The translations under genes and the position numbers were made by a program. A stretch of 64,000 nt of DNA, taken from Colocasia esculenta. Its lineage: Eukaryota; Streptophyta; Magnoliopsida; Alismatales; Araceae. Numbering within the stretch: position 1 is the first letter of the stretch; every line of letters starts with the position of its first letter. The stretch spans positions 48,077,359 to 48,141,358 of the forward strand of contig CM024766.1 in NCBI GenBank assembly GCA_014218235.1. Reading direction: 5' to 3'. The notes beneath the pieces were generated by a model. That model ran no database searches. It was given only the letters and a program-made list of their open reading frames with translations, and was not told where the DNA came from. Below are positions 56,651-64,000 of the stretch, in pieces.

Positions 56651-56959
56651 GGGCTCGGCTGACGGGTTTCAGTTGGTTTAAATAGCAGAGATCGACCGGT
56701 TGGTGTAAATGCCACCCAGTCCGTTGGCGGCCTCATTTTGCACTTCGTCATTCCATAACCGTTAGATCGGTGGATCTTCCGTACGTACGTCGGCAGAGAT
56801 GATCCTGGCCGTCCATTTGATACAATCCCTTGAGTAGAAGGGTAAGAGTAATGTCACTGACAGTAACGATAACACAAAAGGTTTTAGAGAGAAACCTGGT
56901 TGGCTGCTGCTCGCCTTGGTTTGGCGCCTGGCGGGGGTGGCGCGCCACCGCCGCCGTCC
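56651..56959. promoter_or_regulatory. Shared upstream region of two head-to-head genes
   Basis: The minus-strand gene has a TATA-like TATTTAAA on its strand at about 56674-56681. The PPR gene starts 310 bases away in the other direction. No TATA box is clear for the PPR gene. So short a gap suggests that the two genes share promoter elements. Confidence 0.45.
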
Positions 56960-58720
56960 ATGGCGCAGCTTGACGCCGCGTTGCAGAGGTGCACCGCCTT
57001 CTCCCACATCAAGCAGTTCCACGCCCACCTCCTCACCTCTGGCCTCTTCCAGACGTGCCCCTTCGCCCGTACCAAGCTCGTGGACCTCTGCGCCGTCTCC
57101 TCCTTCGGCAACCTCGGTCACGCCCTCGCAATGTTCGCCCAGACACGCCGCCCTACCACCAACGACTGGAACGCCGCCATTCGCGGTCTTGCACAGGGTG
57201 AGGACCCCGTAGCCGCCGTATCCGTCTTCACCAACATGGTACGCCTCGGCGGACGGGCCCGCCCGGACGCGCTCACCTGCTCCTTCGCCCTCCGGGCTTG
57301 TGCCCGTGCCAATGCCCTCCGGGAGGCCACGCAGCTCCATTCCCGTGTCGTCCGCTGCGGGTTGGCCGCCGACTTCCGCCTGCAGACTACCATCGTCGAC
57401 GCTTATGCCAAGGGCGGGGATTTGGACGCCGCGGAGAAGATGTTCGACGAAATGGACGTAAGGGACGTGCCCACCTGGAATGCCCTCATCAACGGGTTCG
57501 CGGCCGGCAGCCGCCCCCATGACGCGCTTGCCCTTTTTCGCCGAATGCACGCCTGCTTCATGTGTGTGCCGGATGTCGTTACCGTCCTGGGAGCACTCGC
57601 CGCTTGCGCGCAGCTGGGCGACATTGCCGAGGGCGAGGAGGTGCGGGCCTATGCCAAGGAGTCTGGGCTGGAGACCCACGTCCGCGTCCGTAATGCCCTC
57701 ATGGACATGTACTCCAAGTGTGGCGAGGTCGACCGCGCCGTTGAGGTGTTCCGAGGGACGCCCGCCACTGTAAGGTCGCTAGTATCCTGGAATACCGTCA
57801 TAATGGCGCTCGCTTTGCATGGGCATGGACTCCGTGCCCTCCATCTGTTCGAAGGAATGATCAACTCACGTAGTGCCCGCCCAGATGCCGTCACCTACCT
57901 CGCTGTGCTATCGGGGTGCAACCACGCCGGCCTGGTAGAGGATGGACTCCGGGTTTTCCACTCTATGCGTCAGGAAATGGTGCCTTTCAATGTTAAACAC
58001 TACGGCTGCGTGGTGGACATGCTCGGCCGTGCCGGGAGGCTGCATGAGGCCTACGATATGGTGACCACCATGCCTTTGCCCCCGGACGTGGTGCTGTGGC
58101 AGACCCTACTGGGAGCCTGCAAGACTCACGGCGACATCGCCCTCGCCGAGCACGTCTCCCAGAAGCTCTTTGACATGGAATCCCACGGGGACGGCGACTA
58201 CGTCCTCCTTTCCAACGTGTACGCGGCGGCGGAGAGGTGGGCCGACGTGGGCCGCGTCCGGACGGCCATGGCCGAGCGGGATGTGCGCAAGGTGCCAGGA
58301 TTCAGCTACATCCGGGTGGGAGGTGCCGCGCACCGGTTCCTGAACGGAGGGTTGGGCGAGCATCCGCAATGGCAGGAAATCCAAAGGACGCTGGATGAGA
58401 TGCGGACACGGGTGGGGGCACTGGGGCACGCGGCGGAGACGGCGGGGAACGTGCTGCACGACGTGCTGGAGGAGGACAAGGAGGAAGCTCTGTGGCAACA
58501 CAGCGAGAGGCTGGCGGTGGCGCTGGGATTGCTAGTGGAGGCGGCGGGGGAGGGGGTGGGGAAGGCCATCACGGTGGTGAAGAATCTACGCATCTGTGGG
58601 GACTGCCACGCAGTGGCGAAGCTGGTGTCGCGGGCGTACGGGCGGGCGGTGGTGGTGCGCGACCGCGCGCGGTTCCACCGCTTCGAAGGCGGGAAATGCT
58701 CGTGTGGCGATTACTGGTGA
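56960..58720 (+). CDS. PPR-DYW protein, 586 aa, similar to Arabidopsis At1g34160
   Basis: The first in-frame ATG is 56960 (MAQLDAALQRC). The frame is open further upstream to a TAG at 56885, but only with non-ATG codons. A single intronless exon encodes P, L and S type pentatricopeptide repeats (DVRDVPTWNALINGFAAG, RNALMDMYSKCGEVDRA, SWNTVIMALALHGHG, HYGCVVDMLGRAGRLHEA). The E region follows (VLLSNVYAAAERWADVGRVR), then the DYW deaminase domain with HSERLAVALG, ICGDCHAVAK and the terminal CSCGDYW. Zinc-binding and catalytic residues (HSE, CxxCH) look intact. Such proteins carry out C-to-U RNA editing in plastids or mitochondria. The At1g34160 match is from memory of the family. Confidence 0.92.
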   Translation: MAQLDAALQRCTAFSHIKQFHAHLLTSGLFQTCPFARTKLVDLCAVSSFGNLGHALAMFAQTRRPTTNDWNAAIRGLAQGEDPVAAVSVFTNMVRLGGRARPDALTCSFALRACARANALREATQLHSRVVRCGLAADFRLQTTIVDAYAKGGDLDAAEKMFDEMDVRDVPTWNALINGFAAGSRPHDALALFRRMHACFMCVPDVVTVLGALAACAQLGDIAEGEEVRAYAKESGLETHVRVRNALMDMYSKCGEVDRAVEVFRGTPATVRSLVSWNTVIMALALHGHGLRALHLFEGMINSRSARPDAVTYLAVLSGCNHAGLVEDGLRVFHSMRQEMVPFNVKHYGCVVDMLGRAGRLHEAYDMVTTMPLPPDVVLWQTLLGACKTHGDIALAEHVSQKLFDMESHGDGDYVLLSNVYAAAERWADVGRVRTAMAERDVRKVPGFSYIRVGGAAHRFLNGGLGEHPQWQEIQRTLDEMRTRVGALGHAAETAGNVLHDVLEEDKEEALWQHSERLAVALGLLVEAAGEGVGKAITVVKNLRICGDCHAVAKLVSRAYGRAVVVRDRARFHRFEGGKCSCGDYW

Positions 58721-60388
58721 TATGTGTGTCGATGTGGCCTTCGGCCGTGGAGGGGAGGCGAGGACGACCCGTTGGGTTTCGGGTCGCGAAACGGGCGCAG
58801 TTGCACCCGGTGAATACCCGGCCAGCCGTCTCCTCAACCCAACCCGACGGTAACGCACCTACGCCCTTCTCTTTCTCTCTGCACCCTCCCTCCCCCCCCT
58901 CCCCCCCCACAAAAAAAGCCCGGCGCCGCGCCGCGCCGCGCCGCGCAGTGTTCTAAGGTTTCTACTTCTTTTTCTTCTGGCTCAGTGCCGTGGGGTGGTC
59001 CTATTCTGCCGCCCCTAATTGAGATTTTGGGTCTCTGCTGTTGATTCGTCTTGGTTGAAGGGGAAGGAGTCTTTGTATGTGAAGTTCCTCTCGGGCGTCA
59101 GGTTGCTGCATCTCAGGGTCGAGGGAGGCCGGCTGGGTGAAGTGGTCTGTGGTCGGGAGGGGATCATCCGTTCTGTCAAGGTGAGTAGGATGTCTGACTG
59201 TCTTGGGTTATCCTTCCTGTCGTCGTTCCTGGCTAATCGGTTTCTAGTAACCGTATAACCGGATGACCTCATTCCAATGTTAAAAACTTGTGAAATGCTT
59301 TCGTTTAGAATCTTTTAAGTATTTGGAAGTGAATGGCATTTCTTCCTGTCGTTTTTCCTTCCTATTTGTTTCACCCCACTGTGCATAGTATACTTATGTC
59401 ACCCCCATCGTGCAAAGGATTTACCTGTAAGGAACTCCTTAGGATTCGCAGAAATAAGCAAGGTAATAAAAGTGGCCCTGGGATATATGAGGGCATGGGA
59501 CACTTGCTAAACCAGAAGTCATTTATTGAAAGATTTTGAAGAGTCATGCATAACAAGGAATCCCCAGTTTGAGGCAGGGCCCAGGCATTATTCTGATACC
59601 GGTATCTTACATCTCATCGTGTAAGCCGCTGAAATCACTATTGTTAAGGAGGCTTTGAACAATTGAAAATGCCCATTTGATGTTTCCTTATGTTTCTTTT
59701 CCTTTCAATCAAGTTCAGGTTTAGCCATTGGAGGAGCAAGTCCGTCTAATTAGTCATTTTATATCCTCTTCAAGGTGAGGTATTCTACTTTCTTCTTGAT
59801 ATAGTATCCAGGTTCTAAGGGTCTTTCGATCAATTTATGAATCCCCTTTCTTGAGGTCTTACTTCCCACAAGGCTATGTTTCTGTGTGATGTTACACCAT
59901 GTTGGTTTGCGAATTTTTTCTCTATATTTCAACAGCAGAACCTATGATCTTTGACTTTCAGTTTTGCTATGATTCTTGTGAATTCTACATTAACGGACAG
60001 CTAATGTATGCCATGCTAAACTACAGTGCTTAAGGTGCGCATGTAGTGCATCTAATTAACAAATGAATAGCACTGTTTGAACTTCTCCACAGTATTTCGG
60101 TGCAAATCATCTATGTCTTTGTAAATGGAGGATTTCAGTTAAAGCGTTAGGCTGTGACATCTAGTTGGCATGTTCTTCATATGCATTGAAGGCCATTTCA
60201 TTCTAAGAATTCCTGTACCAAATACTCGTGGATGCATGCTTCTTTTTTAAAGAAAAAGTTATGTATATACCCCTAAAATCTGTCATAGTCAAGTATACCC
60301 CTGAAATCTATATATTATACCTTATACCCCTATACATCATGTATACCTCTGCCTATAATTTCCATCCATTTAACTTAAACATAATTGA
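58721..60388 (+). other. Downstream region of the PPR gene; possible spliced 3' UTR
   Basis: It holds C runs (58885-58908) and a CGCGC tandem repeat (58921-58946). Next comes a moderately GC-rich stretch ending in a strong donor-like CAAGGTGAGTAGG near 59177-59189. After that the sequence turns AT-rich and intron-like. It may be a 3' UTR exon and intron of the PPR gene, or the first exon of an unseen transcript. No protein motif was found. Degenerate TATACCCCTRAAATCT-like repeats lie near 60263-60340. Confidence 0.35.
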
Positions 60389-61987
60389 TTTTTTTTTTTA
60401 AGAAGGTGAATGGTACCACAATTGTATATTAAAGAGAATTGGAATGTACAAGTATAAGGTAAAAGGTCACAAAACCCCTATACAAAAGGATCACCTCGAG
60501 ACAAGGGAGTACCTGCCTAGCTCCCCAACAACAAAAAGAGAGAAGAGCTATGGTTCCCCACACCACAAGACACTTTAGCCCAAAAAATCACTTGCTCACA
60601 AACAAAAGAGACAAGTCTATCAGCTGTCTACACCTCCCTCTTGAAAGTTCTGTTATTCCTCTCTATCTAGAGTGCCCAAAGAGTAGTGTGGAGGATAAGC
60701 CACTAGATAATCTTTGTCCCCTTTATAGCTCCACCTCCTGGCCCAAATGGAGAAGAGACGGTTAACCCCCAGAAAGTGGCCTAGTGGTTGCTGGAGTTTT
60801 TGACCGAGCTTTTGCCAAACCTCCCTCACAAACAAGCAGTTGTTGAATTGATGGTTCAGATCCTCCTCTTCCTCTCTGCATAGACAACACACTGTAGAAA
60901 TATTTTGAAGGAGCCAGTCTATCATGAGTGGGAAGGCGACTATGCGATATCTTCCACACCAAAACCTTTGCCTTCAGTGGGCACTAGGGATCCCATACCT
61001 AAGATATCCAAGAGTGTCGCACGCTGCCCTCCGAGATGAGAGAGTAGGCCAATCTGACTGAGAATCGCCCCTCCCTCTCCTATCTCCACTGCCACAATTC
61101 CGCCCTGCCCACGGCCAGAGAATAATCCTGAATGAAACCCAAGAGCTACTCTAGGTGAGACATCTCCTGGGGGTGTAGGTTTGTAGGTTCTTCTTGAAAG
61201 TGGGAGCCCAAATGCCCCCTAATAAACCTGCGTCAAAGGACTGTGCCATAGTGGCCGAGGGTGCCCCAGTGATAGGGAACAAAGACGAGAATGTCTCTAC
61301 TATCGATAGGGCATCATACCACTTGTTGTGCCAAAAAAGACTTCTCTGACCATCTCTTAAGATGACTCATACACTGGTCCTGACAAATTCGGCACTTTAC
61401 ATAATGCCCTTCCAGATCAGAGACACATTATATGTTGTAGGTGGAGTAAGGTTTCAAACTCTGGATGAGGAATAATATTTCTATCTGATTAACTGCACGT
61501 ATAGACCTCCCTCTTTAGCCCCCAACATCTAAAGCCACTTACATAAGAGCGCCAGATTAAAATCTCTTATGTTCTTGATGCCCAGCCCTCCAACTTCCCT
61601 TTGTATATTCTACCCCACTTGATGTCGTACCAACCTCTTTCTCTATTCCACTACCATGCCAAGAGAACCTAGCTTTGATGGTTTCCAACTTATTTGCCAT
61701 AATCTTAGGGATCTTGAAGGTAGACAAACTATCCAACATCGATTTGCACAGCACCAAACACCCTCTGTAAGATGGTAGTCTAGCCTTCTAGCTTGCTAGC
61801 CTAGCTTTATATCTCTGGACCACACTTTGCCAATCCCTACTTACAAGGCCACCTGTGGAGAAAGGGAGGCCCATATAGGAGAGAGAAAAATTTCCCAATC
61901 TAGCAGCCAAAAATGTCCATTGCCCGACCAATAGCAGACTCCTTCATAGTGATCCCTACCACCTGGCTTTTAGAATAGTTAACTAGG
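60389..61987 (-). mobile_element. LINE (L1-like) 3' part
   Basis: On the minus strand it ends in a poly(A) tail, seen as a T run at 60389-60399. The end of reverse transcriptase lies at 61990-61550, with YSKSQVVGITM and LSTFKIPKIMANKLE, in several frames. Further along is a zf-RVT domain with CCLCREEEEDLNHQFNNC (about 60840-60890), typical of plant L1-type LINEs. Stops and frameshifts are frequent. The 5' continuation is on the far side of a Ty3 remnant, at 63006-63200. Confidence 0.8.
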
Positions 61988-62435
61988 TATGTGTGAAGTC
62001 TATGATTGCTGATGCTTGGGATCATGACTTATTTGTTGAGTATAGATTTCTTTTGATATGTGATGATGTGTTTGAGATAGGCTCATCAATGACAGCTACT
62101 AGTGATCCACGAGGTATGGTTTCATGGACCAGACACTAATGATTAATGCAAGTTTTGACTTACTATTTGAGCACCTATTCGAGTTCCAAAATGTTCCATG
62201 TTGCCCTATTTCTGTTACATGTGCAGATTTTACTAGAGATCAGTGCATCTATAATATGATATAGTGTGATCTTGATGCACACATTCAGTGCAAGTTGCAA
62301 CTTTTCAGATTGCAATCAGTTTGAATATCCCTTCGGAGACATTAGTAGTGCATAGCTTTGTCATTTTCCTACCTATTATATGGATATTACAATAGTTCAA
62401 AACTTGAGGACGAATTTTTTCGAACTGGGGGAGAT
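61988..62435 (+). mobile_element. Internal remnant of a short-LTR Ty3 element
   Basis: The last 60 bases encode NLRTNFFELGE, the C-terminal signature seen at the end of many Ty3 polyproteins, and a GGGGGAGAT polypurine tract directly before the LTR at 62436. Upstream of that I recognise nothing, so most of the element is gone or decayed. Confidence 0.6.
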
Positions 62436-63005
62436 TGATGGGAAACGAGATTTGTGTTGGATGTGGATCGAGACTCGCGACATCAGATTATGGACCTGTT
62501 TGGCTATTGCACAACGATACTATCTACGCAAATGATGTTCGGAAGTCGGCTCGAGTCATTTTCATTTTTATCATGTATTTTTATTTTATTTGAGTCTAAT
62601 TTAGAGGTCATAAGTCGATAGGATTAAATTTCTTATTTTTTATAGATTATTGGGTACATTTGGAGCTAACATTGGACCTTTTTATTTTCTTGTAAATTTT
62701 GGTGCGATTTTTGCACTATTTCTTGAGTCTAGGGGTATACAGGTCAAAGAGAGTCAAATTAGGGTTAGAGTTAGCCTAACTCCTATAAATACTAATAGTC
62801 TTGTAATCTCACTTTTTAAATTAATGAAGAATTTACAGTTGCAAATTTCACAGAAATTCTCCATTCTCTGCGATGGAGAAGAGAAAGCTTTGAGAAGAAC
62901 CTCCATAAGATAGTCCCTGCGAAGGGAAGGGCGCAAAGCCTACGCTCCCACCTCTATCCTCATGAATCTTTCCTTCCCCCTTTTTTCCCTCTTTGTCTCG
63001 CATCA
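62436..63005 (+). repeat. LTR of a short-LTR Ty3 element
   Basis: 570 bp from TGATGGGAAACG to CGCATCA, with perfect 5-bp terminal inverted repeats TGATG/CATCA. Signals inside include CTATAAATAC (62791-62800), probably the TATA box. The polypurine tract before it and LINE sequence right after it fix both ends. This is a 3' LTR; the 5' LTR was not found. Confidence 0.8.
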
Positions 63006-63225
63006 TTGGAGGTGTGTAATACTAGAGGTAGACTGGCCTACTTGAAATCTTCAATAACTCCAACCATCTCTGCTCTCAACCACAAATGGCTTATAATACT
63101 TGCAACCAACATGAACAGGAGAGGGGACAAGGGTCCCCTTGACGCAAATCTGTCCTGCCCTGGAAGTAAGTTGAGGGTTGCCCATTGATGATCACAGAGA
63201 ATGAGGTGGAGGAGATACACCTATG
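63006..63225 (-). mobile_element. LINE reverse transcriptase fragment
   Basis: On the minus strand this encodes the centre of an L1 reverse transcriptase: INGQPSTYFQG, then LRQGDP, then PLSPLLFMLVASIISHLWLRA, in two frames. It is the part expected upstream of the segment at 61987-60389, with about 65 residues (the YADD region) missing between. The Ty3 remnant therefore sits within this LINE. Confidence 0.75.
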
Positions 63226-64000
63226 TATCCAGAGAAGGTGGGCTACTATCATATGCTACCATGGTGGAACTATGTGATGTTGACTGTTATGGTGGTGGGG
63301 TTCCTCCTACTGAAGGTGGTTCTCTTCTACTACATGGAATGGTAGTCAGGATCCATGACGGGAATGAGTTTGTATCGGGGTCGTTAGTGGGCTATTTGTG
63401 ACTGTCAACTCGAGGCATGCCGATGAATCCACCATCGACCTGTCTGCCATCTCGACGGTGGTTTTGGTGCTCATCGTGGTCATGATGTGCGTTATTCTTT
63501 AGCCTCCCTCTCTATCTCTCTGCGCGTGTGTATGTGCCTCTGACACACATCTCTTTCTCACTCCACTTTGCTCTGATCTACTTTGTGCGTGTGTCGCACC
63601 ATGGGAAGGAGGTTCAGGTTTGCCGGCACAACTGGTGATGTTATGGGCTTTCTTATTCTACTGGTCTGCTTGCTGAAGGCATGTGATTGTGCAATTGAGT
63701 ATGTTTCGGCCATTGGAGACCTGTAGATGAGTTGGGATGACCTCTAAGTGGCTTTGAAAGGTTGGAACTTCTGCAACAAGGTGGGTGTGAGGCACCCGAC
63801 ATTGGTAGCCCCCACATTGCCGAGTACTTTGACCTCTGTTACCAAATGGTACCTGGCCCCCTCCCTCCCTCTCCTCCCTACATAGCAATGAGAGGGAGCC
63901 TCTCTGGCACTGCACATCTCTTTTTCACATCACTCTGCTCTGCTTTACTCTCTCTCTCTCTCTCACACACACACTACTCGACTCTACAGGACCCCACCCC
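63226..64000. other. Unassigned region with a CT/CA microsatellite
   Basis: Several short open frames on both strands have no known motif. A (CT)n tract followed by (CA)n lies at about 63948-63974. Two loosely similar CT-rich blocks (63500-63590 and 63870-63960) suggest an old duplication. No gene can be supported. Confidence 0.45.

Noticed and set aside
56900..56959. TTG at 56900 as the annotated PPR start
   Set aside because: The first ATG at 56960 matches the usual N-terminus of this PPR family. A non-AUG start is kept only as a finding.
56762..57679. A 305-codon open frame antisense to the PPR gene
   Set aside because: It is an effect of GC-rich codon use in the PPR gene. It has no motif, and the sense strand has clear PPR and DYW domains.
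63658..63915. A Gln/Gly-rich 85-codon open frame on the minus strand
   Set aside because: There is no recognisable domain, and the frame overlaps CT-rich low-complexity sequence.

Overview
The window is nuclear DNA of a flowering plant. It contains spliced genes, an intronless DYW-type pentatricopeptide repeat (PPR) gene, and several Ty3/gypsy and Ty1/copia LTR retrotransposons nested in one another. The very GC-rich PPR coding sequence is of a kind common in monocots, but I cannot name the species. About 80 percent of the window is retroelement DNA. Ordinary genes are confined to about 53.9-59 kb.

Layout. (1) 1-4089: minus-strand Ty3/gypsy element C, with its 5' LTR, primer binding site, gag and start of protease; the rest lies off the left edge. 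(2) 4090-4385: a sliver of a minus-strand B-family LTR. (3) 4386-11947: two A-family LTRs around an internal region cut down to integrase and chromodomain. (4) 11948-21257: a gag fragment fused to a truncated B-family LTR, then a nearly full-length but decayed plus-strand B element with chromodomain and 3' LTR. (5) 21258-25152: unassigned DNA with a broken Myb/SANT-like gene. (6) 25153-36240: element D. Its LTR appears split by solo LTR G (which itself holds B-family solo LTR B2) and by A-family solo LTR A3; a gag fragment follows. (7) 36554-53720: copia element E with perfect 5-bp target site duplications (TSDs). Its 5' LTR holds the gag-only copia element F, and F's 5' LTR holds B-family solo LTR B3. 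(8) 54.1-58.7 kb: two head-to-head genes, an unrecognised three-coding-exon gene (minus) and a PPR-DYW gene (plus). (9) 60.4-63.2 kb: a minus-strand LINE split by a short-LTR Ty3 remnant.

Three observations stand out. First, the untranslated leader of copia element E holds four spaced hairpins with a shared TTGTG/CACAA core. Their outer stems differ in sequence but stay complementary, which suggests selected RNA structure. Second, each LTR family examined carries a dense cluster of its own short word, mostly palindromic: TCGCGA in A, GTCGAC in G, CACGTG in C, inverted TGACGGCA/TGCCGTCA in B, and CGATTT in F. Third, almost every insertion whose target can be read landed inside another LTR, and several have perfect TSDs that give the order of events.

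How the parts relate: the retroelements are mostly inactivated. Many stop codons are TAG where CAG is expected, as deamination of methylated CHG cytosines would produce. F keeps an open gag but no pol, so it would need enzymes from a relative. The PPR gene probably encodes an organellar RNA-editing factor. It may share a short bidirectional promoter with its unrecognised neighbour.
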